The translations under genes and the position numbers were made by a program. Source: Lachnospiraceae bacterium (GTDB taxonomy: Bacteria > Bacillota_A > Clostridia > Lachnospirales > Lachnospiraceae). From it: 43,824 nt of DNA. Shown here piece by piece: positions 23,855-33,671 of the stretch. Position 1 is the stretch's first letter; every line of letters starts with the position of its first letter. The stretch covers positions 1 through 43,824 of the forward strand of contig JAIKXO010000229.1 in NCBI GenBank assembly GCA_024684065.1. The letters run 5' to 3'. Under the pieces are notes generated by a model. The model worked only from the letters and a program-made list of their open reading frames with translations, was not told the origin of the DNA and made no database searches.

Positions 23855-24664
23855 ATGAGTGTTATTTCAATGAAGCAGTTGCTTGAAGCCGGCGTTCATT
23901 TCGGGCATCAGACCAGAAGATGGAACCCCAAGATGGCGCCATATATCTATACCGAGAGAAACGGCATATATATCATTGACCTTCAGAAGTCTGTCGGCAT
24001 GATAGACAATGCTTATAATGCGGTAGCCGATATAGCTTCACAGGGCGGTATCGTTCTCTTTGTGGGAACGAAGAAACAGGCACAGGACGCGGTCAGGACC
24101 GAGGCTGAGCGCTGCAACATGTTCTATGTTAACGAGAGATGGCTCGGCGGTATGCTGACCAACTTCAAAACCATCCAGAGCCGCGTGAAGAGGCTTAAGG
24201 ATATCGAGAGGATGGCTGTGGACGGTACGTTTGATGTCCTGCCCAAGAAAGAAGTTATTAAGCTCAGGAAGGAGCTTGAAAAGCTCGAGAAGAACCTCGG
24301 GGGCATCAAGGAGATGAAGAGGATCCCCGATGCTATCTTTGTTGTAGATCCCAAAAAGGAACATATATGCGTACAGGAAGCAAGATCCTTAGGCATCACG
24401 ATCATAGGTATCGCTGATACAAACTGCGACCCGGAGGAGCTCGACTATGTTATCCCCGGAAATGATGATGCTATCAGAGCAGTCAAGCTCATTGTGTCAA
24501 AGATGGCGGATGCAGTTGTGGAAGCCAACCAGGGCGAGACAGCGGAGACTGAAGCGGAAGAAGCCGCTCCCGAAGAGAACGCAGCTGACGAAGCAGAGGA
24601 AGCCCCGAAGGATATAGAGGAAATAGCCGCAGAGGAAGAAGCGGCAGAGAGTGAGGAGGCATAA
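23855..24664 (+). CDS. rpsB: 30S ribosomal protein S2
   Basis: 269 residues. [27 protein letters not shown] is the classic S2 start, with [41 protein letters not shown] and [12 protein letters not shown] in the expected order. S2 binds the body-platform junction of the small subunit late in assembly. The last ~45 residues form an unusually acidic Glu/Ala-rich tail beyond the usual end, a feature seen in various Clostridia. It is followed two bases later by tsf, the standard partner. Confidence 0.98.
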   Translation: MSVISMKQLLEAGVHFGHQTRRWNPKMAPYIYTERNGIYIIDLQKSVGMIDNAYNAVADIASQGGIVLFVGTKKQAQDAVRTEAERCNMFYVNERWLGGMLTNFKTIQSRVKRLKDIERMAVDGTFDVLPKKEVIKLRKELEKLEKNLGGIKEMKRIPDAIFVVDPKKEHICVQEARSLGITIIGIADTNCDPEELDYVIPGNDDAIRAVKLIVSKMADAVVEANQGETAETEAEEAAPEENAADEAEEAPKDIEEIAAEEEAAESEEA

Positions 24665-24666
24665 AA

Positions 24667-25608
24667 ATGGCAAACATTACAGCTTCTATGGTAAAGGAGT
24701 TAAGAGAGATAACCGGCGCCGGAATGATGGATTGCAAGAAGGCGCTTACGGAAACTGACGGCGATACGGAAGCCGCGATAGAGTTTCTTCGTAAGAAGGG
24801 CCTTATGGGCGCTGAGAAAAAGGCCGGCAGGATAGCAGCCGAGGGTATCGTTGATACCTGCCTTTCAGATGATGATAAGAAGGCTGTTATCGTTGAGGTT
24901 AACGCGGAAACGGATTTCGTTGCAAAGAACGAGAAATTCCGCGGATTTGTAGCAGAGGTGGCAAAACAGGCACTGGATACGGAAGCGTCTGATATGGATG
25001 CGTTCCTTGAGGAACCATGGAAACTGGATACCTCAATGACGGTGAAGGAAAAGCTCTCTTCCATGATATCGATAATCGGTGAAAACATGAATATCCGCCG
25101 CTTCAGGAAAATGGAAGAAGAGGGTGGCATTATCGTTTCCTATATCCATGCAGGCGGAAAGATCGGTGTCCTGGTTGATGTAGAGAGCGATGTCGTTAAT
25201 GATGCCGTTAAGGAAATGGGCAAGAACCTTGCTATGCAGATAGCTGCCCTGAATCCTAAGTTTACGGACCGCAGCGAAGTACTCCCCGATTTCATCAATA
25301 AGGAGAAGGAGATATTAAAGGCTCAGATCATGAACGATCCCAAGGAGTCCTCTAAGCCTGAGAAGGTCATCGAAGGAATGATTCAGGGGCGTATTAACAA
25401 GGAACTCAAGGATTTTGTGCTTCTCGATCAGGTATATGTTAAGGCAGAAGACGGAAAGCAGACCGTGGATAAGTATATCGCGGAGGTCGCGAAGGCTCAG
25501 TCGGCAAACATAAAGATCAAGGGCTTCACCCGTTTCATGACCGGTGAAGGGATCGAAAAGAAAAACGAGGATTTCGCAGCCGAGGTTGCCGCCCAGATGA
25601 ATAAATAG
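24667..25608 (+). CDS. tsf: Elongation factor Ts
   Basis: 313 residues. The N-terminal UBA-like part ASMVKELREITGAGMMDCKKAL, then the signature RKKGLMGAEKKAGRIAAEG and EVNAETDFVAKNEKF are diagnostic. EF-Ts exchanges GDP for GTP on EF-Tu. A second-half dimerisation domain is complete (YIHAGGKIGVLVDVES). Cotranscribed with rpsB and followed by a strong terminator. Confidence 0.98.
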   Translation: MANITASMVKELREITGAGMMDCKKALTETDGDTEAAIEFLRKKGLMGAEKKAGRIAAEGIVDTCLSDDDKKAVIVEVNAETDFVAKNEKFRGFVAEVAKQALDTEASDMDAFLEEPWKLDTSMTVKEKLSSMISIIGENMNIRRFRKMEEEGGIIVSYIHAGGKIGVLVDVESDVVNDAVKEMGKNLAMQIAALNPKFTDRSEVLPDFINKEKEILKAQIMNDPKESSKPEKVIEGMIQGRINKELKDFVLLDQVYVKAEDGKQTVDKYIAEVAKAQSANIKIKGFTRFMTGEGIEKKNEDFAAEVAAQMNK

Positions 25609-25643
25609 GCGGAATTTAACGGTTTATCAAAGCTGATGACTTA

Positions 25644-25688
25644 AACAACCCGGAAATAATATATGATTGTTCCCGGGTTGTTTTTTAT
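25644..25688 (+). terminator. Intrinsic terminator after tsf
   Basis: AACAACCCGG (25644-25653) pairs with CCGGGTTGTT (25673-25682), followed by a T run. It ends the rpsB-tsf operon. Confidence 0.9.
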
Positions 25689-25834
25689 TGCATTTTTTTC
25701 ATTTTTTTGTTAATATTCCTATCGAGGGATTATCGATAACCGGTGTTAATAAGGTTTTATGTGTTATGATTGTCTAAATAGCCGATCATACGGCTTTGTT
25801 GACCGGTGCAGGGGGATTTTAAGGGGATCTGATA

Positions 25835-26914
25835 ATGCCCAGTTTTTTCAGAAAGATCACAAATGTTATAAATCGTGAAACGAAGGCTCAGGATGAATCA
25901 AAGACTCTGGCGGTGCTGATAAGATCATCCTCTGTTTTTGTGTCCATAAATATGGTATTGCTTTCCCTGTATTCCATTTTCAGGGGAGATTATTCCATAA
26001 TGGCGCTGTATTTCGGAATATTAGCGACTTTATGCTATGCGTTCTATATAACATATGCAGGTTCTGTTTCCCAGGCGCTGTGGCTTATGGAGCTTATTCT
26101 TTTAACTCTCGCCACCGTCGGTACCTGTCTTTACTCCTGGGGCTCCTACTTTCATGCTTATCTTTATTTCAACATACTGGCTTTTTTCTTTTATACCAGG
26201 ATGAGCGTCAGGTTCCAGGCAGTGACGGCTTTATCCAATGTTACCGTTCTTATAATGCTTGCTTTTGGGAGAAGAGGAAAGATAGGATATTTCGGGGCTC
26301 CGGAATTTGTTTATGCCTTAAATATCCTGACCTTTGCAGGGCTCGTCATGTCTGTCGGGTACAGCTTTGCCAGTAAATTTGCGAGGACGGAGTATAAGCT
26401 TTATCAATATAATATCCAGCTTAAGAAGCTTGCCGGTTCAGATCCTCTTACAGGCCTTATGAACCGTCGTAATATGTTGAGCATTATCGAAGAAACCCTC
26501 CCGATGATGTCATCCGGCGATGATATGATGTCCGTAGCCATGGGAGACATAGATTTCTTTAAAAAAGTGAACGATTCAAGGGGGCATGACTGCGGAGACT
26601 ATGTGCTTAAAGAGCTCTCCACCCTTTTTGAGAGCTTTATGGAGCCTAAGGGATATGCTGCCAGATGGGGCGGTGAGGAATTCCTTTTCGTCTTTATTCA
26701 CGGTAATGCCGACAATGCTTATGTTGATCTTGAGAATCTCAGAAATATCATAGAAAAGAAAAATTTTGAGTTTGCGGAACATGAATTCAAGATAACGATG
26801 ACCTTCGGGCTGGAAGAACACAACCTTAATGAGAATATAGACGAGACTATAAAAAAGGCCGATGAAAAGCTCTATATGGGAAAGGAATCCGGCCGTAACA
26901 AAGTGGTTTATTAA
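25835..26914 (+). CDS. Membrane-bound GGDEF diguanylate cyclase
   Basis: 359 residues. About six hydrophobic helices fill residues ~30-190, with short loops and no large extracellular sensor. A short linker leads to a GGDEF domain (AGSDPLTGLMNRRNML, MGDIDFFKKVNDSRGHDCGDYVL, RWGGEEFLFVF near 290). GGEEF is a catalytically competent variant; no RxxD inhibitory site is present. It should make cyclic di-GMP at the membrane. AAGGGGAT precedes the ATG. Monocistronic: a terminator lies on each side. It is the second GGDEF gene in the window. Confidence 0.9.
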   Translation: MPSFFRKITNVINRETKAQDESKTLAVLIRSSSVFVSINMVLLSLYSIFRGDYSIMALYFGILATLCYAFYITYAGSVSQALWLMELILLTLATVGTCLYSWGSYFHAYLYFNILAFFFYTRMSVRFQAVTALSNVTVLIMLAFGRRGKIGYFGAPEFVYALNILTFAGLVMSVGYSFASKFARTEYKLYQYNIQLKKLAGSDPLTGLMNRRNMLSIIEETLPMMSSGDDMMSVAMGDIDFFKKVNDSRGHDCGDYVLKELSTLFESFMEPKGYAARWGGEEFLFVFIHGNADNAYVDLENLRNIIEKKNFEFAEHEFKITMTFGLEEHNLNENIDETIKKADEKLYMGKESGRNKVVY

Positions 26915-26948
26915 AAATTGCGGCACAAATCAAAGTATCCTTAACCAG

Positions 26949-26973
26949 ACTGCCTCTTAAGGCAGTTTTTTTG
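26949..26973 (+). terminator. Intrinsic terminator between the GGDEF gene and ispG
   Basis: ACTGCCT-CTTA-AGGCAGT (26949-26966) followed by seven T's. Only ~28 bases separate it from the ispG start, leaving no room for a promoter in between. Confidence 0.85.
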
Positions 26974-26999
26974 AACCGGCATTCAAGGGGGCAGCGCAC

Positions 27000-28061
27000 A
27001 TGAGTTTCAGAAGCAATACGAAGACAGTCAGGATCGGAGACAGGGTCATCGGCGGTGGCAATCCCATACTTATCCAGTCGATGACCAATACAAAGACCGA
27101 TGACATAGAAGGCTGCGTAAAACAGATCAATGAGCTTTCCGATGCGGGCTGTGACATCATCAGGTGCACGGTGCCGGACAGGCCTTCCGCCGAGGCGATA
27201 AAAGATATCAAAAAAAGGATACACATACCTCTTGTGGCAGATATTCATTTTGACTACAGGATGGCGATAGAGGCGATAAATAACGGGGCAGACAAAATAA
27301 GGATAAATCCCGGAAATATCGGAGGGGAGGAGAATTTAAGGGCTGTCGTTAAGGCCGCGAAGGAAAGAGATATTCCGATAAGGGTCGGAGTAAACAGCGG
27401 ATCCCTTGAAAAGAGGCTCATTGAAAAATACGGTGGTGTGACCGCTGAAGGAATAGTCGAGAGCGCAATGGACAAGGTAAGGATGATAGAGGCTCTCGAT
27501 TATGACAATCTTGTGGTCAGTATAAAATCCTCCGATGTGCTGATGAGCATAGAAGCCCATAAGAAGCTTGCCCCAATCTGCAGGTATCCGCTGCACGTCG
27601 GGATAACCGAGTCGGGCACGGTGAACCTCGGAAATATAAAATCCGCTGTGGGGATAGGTATCATCCTTTATGAAGGCATAGGTGATACCATAAGGGTTTC
27701 GCTCACCGGAGATCCGATAGAGGAAATAATTTCCGCCAAACGGATATTAAAGACACTTAACCTGCGGAAAGGGGGCGTGGAGATCGTTTCCTGCCCTACC
27801 TGCGGAAGGACCCAGATAGATCTTATAAGCCTTGCGAAAAAAACCGAGGAGCTTGTGCAAAACTATGACCTCGATATAAAGGTTGCGGTCATGGGGTGTG
27901 CGGTTAACGGCCCCGGAGAAGCCAGGGAAGCGGATATCGGGATAGCAGGAGGCAAGGGGGAAGGCCTCCTTATAAAGAAGGGTGAGATAATTAAGAAGCT
28001 TAAGGAGGATGAACTGCTGCCTGCCTTAAAGCATGAGCTCGACACATGGAATGCCATATAG
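27000..28061 (+). CDS. ispG: 4-hydroxy-3-methylbut-2-en-1-yl diphosphate synthase IspG (GcpE)
   Basis: 353 residues, the short bacterial form. Key parts: NPILIQSMTNTKTDDIEG at the N-terminus, ADIHFDYRMA, RINPGNIGG, and the [4Fe-4S] ligands in SCPTCGRTQ and MGCAVNGPGEA, ending with GGKGEGLLIKKGE. IspG converts methylerythritol cyclodiphosphate to HMBDP in the non-mevalonate isoprenoid pathway. AAGGGGGC precedes the ATG. In many Clostridia ispG follows dxr and rseP and precedes polC; here only the ispG-polC link is kept. Confidence 0.97.
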   Translation: MSFRSNTKTVRIGDRVIGGGNPILIQSMTNTKTDDIEGCVKQINELSDAGCDIIRCTVPDRPSAEAIKDIKKRIHIPLVADIHFDYRMAIEAINNGADKIRINPGNIGGEENLRAVVKAAKERDIPIRVGVNSGSLEKRLIEKYGGVTAEGIVESAMDKVRMIEALDYDNLVVSIKSSDVLMSIEAHKKLAPICRYPLHVGITESGTVNLGNIKSAVGIGIILYEGIGDTIRVSLTGDPIEEIISAKRILKTLNLRKGGVEIVSCPTCGRTQIDLISLAKKTEELVQNYDLDIKVAVMGCAVNGPGEAREADIGIAGGKGEGLLIKKGEIIKKLKEDELLPALKHELDTWNAI

Positions 28062-28093
28062 GAAATAGTAATACAGGGGAGTATATATCTGTT

Positions 28094-31000
28094 ATGGACG
28101 TTAAAAATGAGAAGGAGAGAAAGTTCTTTGATGCCTTTACAACTCTTAAGCTGAATGAAGAGCTTTCCTCCCTGTTTGAAGATACTGTTATTGAGCATAT
28201 CGTACACAATAAATCTAAAAACAGGCTGAAGATATATCTTGCAAGCGGCCATATTCTTACAAAGCCTCAGATAATCAAAGTTGAAAAGGAGATAAAGAGA
28301 CAACTGTTTTCAAACTCCGAGACAGAAGTCTTTATTTTTGAGCGCTTTGAACTTTCAGACCGGTATGATCTAAGCAGTATTTTCAGTGAATACAGGGATG
28401 GCCTGTTTGAAGAGCTTAAATCTAATAACCGGTTTGTCTACGCAGCCCTGAAGGCCTGCGGTATTTCTGTTTCAGAAGATAATCATATTGTTATTTCCGC
28501 AGACAGAAACTTTATTCAGGATTTTATCGAAAAGCAGATCAGCGGATTTCTCGAGGATGTGTTCTTAGAAAGATTTAATATCAATGTAACGGTAGATTAT
28601 GAATACAAAGACCTGCCGAAACGTAAGGGCTATATATCAAGGGAGGAGAGGGAGAGAGCCGAGAGGATCTTAATAAAACAGACCCTCTCAGGAATGAACG
28701 GGGAGAATGGTCACGAAGGACAGACGGCGGATAAGCCGGAGAGCGCAGGTGATCCCGATGAGGTAATAAAACCGGGATCAGGTGATCTTTTGACGAATCC
28801 CGTGCCCGTAACGGAAGCCGGTGGAGAAAAGAAGAAAAAAGCGGAGACTTCCGGTAAGAATACTTCCAAGAGTTATGTAAGCCAAAAATCAGTAAAATTC
28901 CAGAGAAGAAGCAGGACTTCAAACAATCCGGATGTCATATACGGAAAGGAGATCAATGAGCCCTGCATATCGATATCTGATACTGAAGACTATTCGGGCC
29001 GTGTGACTATAAGAGGCGAGGTGATCCGGTTAGAGAAGAGGATAACAAAAACCGAAAAGCTCATGGTCATGTTCGACATCACGGATTATACCGATACGAT
29101 ATCCTGCAGAATGTTTCCGTCTGAGGATGAAGAGGAAAAGCTGTTTTCCTATCTGCAGCCCGGAGCATTTATCACCCTTTGCGGAGAATCGGATCTCGAT
29201 AACAGAACAGGGGAATATTGCATAAGACGTGTTTACGGTATCATGAAGGCTCATATGGACGGAAAAGGAAATGAGCGCTTTGATGATGCATTGGATAAAC
29301 GCGTCGAGCTTCACTGCCATACAAAGATGAGCGATATGGACGGGGTGAGCGATGTAAAGGACATTATATGGAGGGCTGCCGACTGGGGACATAAAGCTCT
29401 TGCGATCACGGACCATGGAGTCGTCCAGGCATTTACAGACGCTTATCACATCATGGGAGATGTATCAAAAAAGTATCCGGATTTCAAGCTCATCTACGGA
29501 ATGGAGGGGTATCTGGTAGACGATACGGCAGAAATCTGTACAGAACCGAAGGATCATACCGTTAACGACTGCTTTGTCGTGTTTGATATAGAGACAACCG
29601 GCCGCTCTGCAGCGGCAGATGAGATCATAGAGATAGGCGCGGTAAAAATAGAGGATGGCTCTGTCACAGACAGGTTTTCCGAATTCGTCAATCCCAAACG
29701 TCCCATCCCTTACAGGATAACGCAGCTGACTCGGATCACAGATGAAATGGTTGAAGATGCCGATTTTATCACCGGAGTATTGACCCGGTTCCTTGAGTTT
29801 GCCAAAGGCTCTGTACTGGTTGCGCATAATGCCTCCTTCGATACCGGGTTTATAAGGGAACAGTGTAAAAGGATCGGGGCTTTTTTTGATTTTTCCTATG
29901 TGGACACGGTAGGCCTGTCAAGGCTTCTTCTGCCCAAACTGTCAAAGTATAAGCTTGACCATGTCGCAAAGGCGCTTAATGTAAAGCTTGAAAATCATCA
30001 CAGGGCTGTCGAGGATGCGGAAGCGACGGCGGAGATCTTTTTAAAGCTTCTGCCGATGCTTAAAGAAAAGGGCATCACGACTCTTGAGCAGATAGACGAA
30101 GCGGCGAAACTGTCGCCCGAGATGATCAAAAAGGAGCATGCTTATCATGTCATAATCCTTGCAAAGAACGAGATCGGACGGATAAACCTCTACAGGCTGG
30201 TCTCTCTTTCCCATCTTAAGTATTTCAGTAAGGTTCAGAGAATACCGAAGAGCCTTATAAACAAATACAGAGAGGGGCTTATCATCGGATCCGCCTGTGA
30301 GGCGGGGGAGCTTTACCGTGCTATACTTGAAGGGAAGAGTGAGGATGAGATAGACAGGATCGTAAGATTCTATGACTATCTGGAGATCCAGCCTCTCGGC
30401 AACAATGCCTTTATGATAGACAGCCCAAAGCATGAGGAAATCCATTCCTACAGGGATATCGAGGAGATCAATAAGAGGATAGTGGAGCTTGGCGATCTGC
30501 ATAACAAGCTGGTTGTGGGAACCTGCGACGTGCATTTTCTGGATCCCGAAGACGAGATATACAGAAGGATAATCATGAAGGGGAAGGGCTTTAAGGACGC
30601 CGACGAGCAGGCACCGCTCTTTTTCAGGACGACTGAGGAGATGCTTAAGGAGTTTTACTATCTCGAACCTGAGAGGGCATATGAAATAGTCGTTGAAAAC
30701 ACGAATAAGATCGCGGACATGATCGACAGGATAGAGCCGGTAAGACCTGATAAATGTGCTCCCGTCATAGAAAATTCCGACGAGATCCTCCGAAACATCT
30801 GTCATAACAGGGCCCATGAGATCTATGGCGAAAAGCTTCCGGAAATAGTTGAAACAAGGCTGGAAAAGGAGCTTAATTCCATCATCACAAACGGCTATGC
30901 AGTGATGTACATAATCGCGCAGAAGCTGGTATGGAAGTCCGTTGAAGACGGGTATCTCGTGGGATCAAGGGGATCGGTGGGATCGTCCTTCGTGGCGGCG

Positions 31001-32656
31001 ATGGCCGGGATCACCGAGGTCAATCCCCTTCCGCCGCATTATCTCTGTAACAGCTGCCACTATGTGGACTTTGATTCAGAGGAAGTCAGGGCTTATGCCG
31101 GAAGGGCCGGCTGCGACATGCCGGATAAGGCATGCCCGGTATGCGGGAAACCGCTTTCAAAGGAAGGGTTTGATATTCCTTTCGAAACCTTCCTTGGGTT
31201 CAAGGGAAACAAGGAACCTGATATAGATCTGAACTTTTCGGGCGAATATCAGAGCAAGGCCCATAAATATACGGAAGTCATCTTCGGAGACGGGCAGACC
31301 TTCAAGGCAGGTACGATCGAAACAGTCCAGGATAAGACCGCTTACGGATATGTGAGAAAATACTATGAGGAAAAGAATATCCATAAGAGGGGATGCGAGA
31401 TAGACCGTATAGCAAGGGGCTGTACGGGAATTCACTCGACGACCGGCCAGCATCCGGGGGGGATCATTGTACTTCCGCTGGGAGAGGAGATAGATACTTT
31501 TACTCCCGTGCAGCGTCCCGCAAATAAAGACGTGGATATAGTGACCACCCATTTTGATTATCATTCGATCGATCATAATCTTTTAAAGCTTGACATTCTC
31601 GGACACGATGACCCGACTATGATAAGGATGCTTCAGGATCTGACTGATACTGACCCTACGACGGTACCGCTCGATGACAGGATCGTGATGTCGCTGTTTC
31701 AGAACACAAGCGCGCTTAAGATCACGCCTGAGGATATCGGGGGATGCGCGCTCGGAACCCTGGGCATCCCCGAATTCGGCACGGACTTTGCCATGCAGAT
31801 GCTTATAGATACGAAGCCTGCCGCGTTTTCCGATCTTGTGAGGATAGCGGGGCTTGCCCATGGAACAGATGTCTGGCTCGGCAATGCAGAGAAGCTCATC
31901 AAAGAGGGGACTGCCACGATCTCAACGGCTATCTGCACGAGAGACGATATCATGGTCTACCTGATAAACAAAGGACTCGAAAGCAGCCTTGCCTTCAATA
32001 TCATGGAAAAGGTCAGGAAGGGAAAAGGTCTTACCCCGGAATGGGAGGAGGCCATGACGCAGGCAGGGGTTCCTGACTGGTACATCTGGTCCTGCAACAA
32101 GATAAAGTATATGTTTCCGAAGGCCCATGCGGCGGCTTATGTCATGATGGCGTGGAGGATAGCATATTATAAGGCCAATTATCCTCTTGCCTACTATGCC
32201 GCTTTCTTTTCTATAAGAGCAAAGGCATTTAATTATGAGAAAATGTGCTTCGGAAGGGCTAAGGTGGAACAGTATATAAGAGAATACAAAAGCAGGGAGG
32301 ATGAACTGTCCCCCAAGGAGCAAAACGAGCTTAAGGATATGAGGCTCGTCCAGGAAATGTACGCGAGAGGCTTTGAGTTCCTGCCTATAGATCTGAAAGT
32401 GGCGAAGGCTCACAGGTTCCAGGTTATTGACGGAAAGATCATGCCGTCCTTTGACTCGATAGACGGTCTGGGCGACAAGGCTTCGGATGCGGTATATAAC
32501 GCCTGCCTTGACGGTGGATTCCTGTCGAAACAGGATTTCCAGGAAAGGACGGGGGTCAATCAGACGGTACTTGAGACCATGAGCAGGCTTGAAATTCTGA
32601 AAGGGCTTTCGGATACCAATCAGCTCAGCCTTTTTGATATGCTCAAGTCTTCATAG
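28094..32656 (+). CDS. polC: DNA polymerase III PolC-type, alpha subunit with 3'-5' exonuclease
   Basis: About 1520 residues. Order of parts: N-terminal domains with a low-complexity Lys/Glu/Ser linker (~190-285), an OB domain (SGRVTIRGEVIRLE), PHP part 1 (ELHCHTKMSDMDGVSD, ITDHGVVQ), an inserted DEDD exonuclease (VVFDIETTG, AHNASFDTGF, HHRAVEDAEATAEIF), PHP part 2, and the polymerase core (GSRGSVGSSFVAAMAGITEVNPLP, a four-cysteine zinc site CNSC...CPVC, and the catalytic PDIDLNFSG). It is the replicative polymerase of low-G+C Gram-positives. The start is ATG 28094, with AGGGGAG upstream; an earlier ATG (28046) overlaps ispG and lacks a ribosome site. Confidence 0.97.
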   Translation: MDVKNEKERKFFDAFTTLKLNEELSSLFEDTVIEHIVHNKSKNRLKIYLASGHILTKPQIIKVEKEIKRQLFSNSETEVFIFERFELSDRYDLSSIFSEYRDGLFEELKSNNRFVYAALKACGISVSEDNHIVISADRNFIQDFIEKQISGFLEDVFLERFNINVTVDYEYKDLPKRKGYISREERERAERILIKQTLSGMNGENGHEGQTADKPESAGDPDEVIKPGSGDLLTNPVPVTEAGGEKKKKAETSGKNTSKSYVSQKSVKFQRRSRTSNNPDVIYGKEINEPCISISDTEDYSGRVTIRGEVIRLEKRITKTEKLMVMFDITDYTDTISCRMFPSEDEEEKLFSYLQPGAFITLCGESDLDNRTGEYCIRRVYGIMKAHMDGKGNERFDDALDKRVELHCHTKMSDMDGVSDVKDIIWRAADWGHKALAITDHGVVQAFTDAYHIMGDVSKKYPDFKLIYGMEGYLVDDTAEICTEPKDHTVNDCFVVFDIETTGRSAAADEIIEIGAVKIEDGSVTDRFSEFVNPKRPIPYRITQLTRITDEMVEDADFITGVLTRFLEFAKGSVLVAHNASFDTGFIREQCKRIGAFFDFSYVDTVGLSRLLLPKLSKYKLDHVAKALNVKLENHHRAVEDAEATAEIFLKLLPMLKEKGITTLEQIDEAAKLSPEMIKKEHAYHVIILAKNEIGRINLYRLVSLSHLKYFSKVQRIPKSLINKYREGLIIGSACEAGELYRAILEGKSEDEIDRIVRFYDYLEIQPLGNNAFMIDSPKHEEIHSYRDIEEINKRIVELGDLHNKLVVGTCDVHFLDPEDEIYRRIIMKGKGFKDADEQAPLFFRTTEEMLKEFYYLEPERAYEIVVENTNKIADMIDRIEPVRPDKCAPVIENSDEILRNICHNRAHEIYGEKLPEIVETRLEKELNSIITNGYAVMYIIAQKLVWKSVEDGYLVGSRGSVGSSFVAAMAGITEVNPLPPHYLCNSCHYVDFDSEEVRAYAGRAGCDMPDKACPVCGKPLSKEGFDIPFETFLGFKGNKEPDIDLNFSGEYQSKAHKYTEVIFGDGQTFKAGTIETVQDKTAYGYVRKYYEEKNIHKRGCEIDRIARGCTGIHSTTGQHPGGIIVLPLGEEIDTFTPVQRPANKDVDIVTTHFDYHSIDHNLLKLDILGHDDPTMIRMLQDLTDTDPTTVPLDDRIVMSLFQNTSALKITPEDIGGCALGTLGIPEFGTDFAMQMLIDTKPAAFSDLVRIAGLAHGTDVWLGNAEKLIKEGTATISTAICTRDDIMVYLINKGLESSLAFNIMEKVRKGKGLTPEWEEAMTQAGVPDWYIWSCNKIKYMFPKAHAAAYVMMAWRIAYYKANYPLAYYAAFFSIRAKAFNYEKMCFGRAKVEQYIREYKSREDELSPKEQNELKDMRLVQEMYARGFEFLPIDLKVAKAHRFQVIDGKIMPSFDSIDGLGDKASDAVYNACLDGGFLSKQDFQERTGVNQTVLETMSRLEILKGLSDTNQLSLFDMLKSS

Positions 32657-32689
32657 CGCCACTTGCCTGATAAGATGAATTATAGTATG

Positions 32690-32752
32690 ATACAAGCGTT
32701 GAAAGGTTTTACGTACAGGAACATTGTAACCTTTAAACGCTTGTATTTTTTT
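32690..32752 (+). terminator. Strong terminator after polC
   Basis: A 19-base stem (32690-32708 with 32728-32746) has one mismatch and is followed by seven T's. It ends the ispG-polC unit and separates it from the ParB-like/HAD genes. Confidence 0.92.
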
Positions 32753-32804
32753 GGAAACGCCTTTGCCCGGCGTTTCCCTTAAGTACGGATGGAGAGGAAG
32801 GATA

Positions 32805-33671
32805 ATGGCGGAAACAAGGTTTGAAGCAACACTGCGGGAAAAGCTGGAACAGCAAAGGGGAGTTTATTTCCCCGTTAAGGCGTCTCTTGCAGAGCGTTTG
32901 TTGAAAACGCAGGCTTCTCCGGAGATCCTTCTGCCAAATGCCGAAGATGAATTCTGTATGAGCGGTATCGGCCCAAATTACGGCATCATATCAGGATATG
33001 AGGATAAGATCAGGGACGCCCAGAGAAAGGATCAGCCTGTTCTTGACGAACCACTCATTGTTGAAAAAATGCGTCCTAAAGGATATCTTTTAATAAACGG
33101 CCATCATCGCTGGGCGGCGGCGCTAAGGATGGGTATCAAAAAAATACCGATAAAGATCGTAAATCTTGCCCAGGGAATGGATATCAGAAAAATTATTAAT
33201 GAATCGGATCATGATAAAAGGGCGGTATTTGATCTGGATGAGGTTCTTCTTCGCTCGCCCGATGATCCGTTTCTGGAAAAGCCTCTCAGGTTTCCCTATA
33301 ATCTGCGTTTTCACAAAAGGATCAGGCTTGGTGTACCGGCGCTGTTCTATTTCCTGAAGCAGGAGGGCTATGATATCTGGGTGTATTCGGCAAATTACTA
33401 TTCCTATGACGATGTGAAGCTGTTATTCAGACATTACTCGGCGGTTATCGACGGCGCTATTACGGGTATGAGAAAAAGATCGCAGATGCAGAAAAAATTC
33501 GGGTCTATTCTCTCAGGAAAATATAAGACAACTTTGCATATTGATAACGATTCGGTACTTCTGGCCCAAAACAACCCGGAATATTATGCGTTAAACGGGA
33601 ATGCCAGGGACTGGTCGAGCGAAATAATGGATGTTGTGAAAGGATTCCATGCCGGTGATGAAAAAAAATAA
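32805..33671 (+). CDS. ParB/sulfiredoxin-like domain fused to HAD-like phosphatase domain
   Basis: About 288 residues. Residues ~45-120 look like a ParB/Srx-fold domain: PLIVEKMRPKGYLLINGHHRWAA with GHHRW at 99-103 in place of the GxRR box. Residues ~138-285 look like a HAD-superfamily domain: VFDLDEV (Asp143, Asp145), motif II VYSAN, a basic stretch KRSQMQKK and HIDNDSV as motif IV. The ParB/Srx fold includes ATP-using enzymes (sulfiredoxin, free-serine kinases) as well as DNA-bound CTPases, so a kinase-phosphatase or nucleotide-processing pair is conceivable; function is unknown. The start is ATG 32805 (AGAGGAAGG upstream), since the longer frame begins inside the terminator. It overlaps the next HAD gene by 23 bases. 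Confidence 0.7.
   Translation: MAETRFEATLREKLEQQRGVYFPVKASLAERLLKTQASPEILLPNAEDEFCMSGIGPNYGIISGYEDKIRDAQRKDQPVLDEPLIVEKMRPKGYLLINGHHRWAAALRMGIKKIPIKIVNLAQGMDIRKIINESDHDKRAVFDLDEVLLRSPDDPFLEKPLRFPYNLRFHKRIRLGVPALFYFLKQEGYDIWVYSANYYSYDDVKLLFRHYSAVIDGAITGMRKRSQMQKKFGSILSGKYKTTLHIDNDSVLLAQNNPEYYALNGNARDWSSEIMDVVKGFHAGDEKK

Noticed and set aside
30041..30817. 258-residue minus-strand frame inside polC
   Set aside because: Antisense shadow of a conserved essential gene.
32751..32804. N-terminal extension of the ParB-like/HAD protein
   Set aside because: It would start within the polC terminator; the ATG at 32805 has a clear ribosome site.
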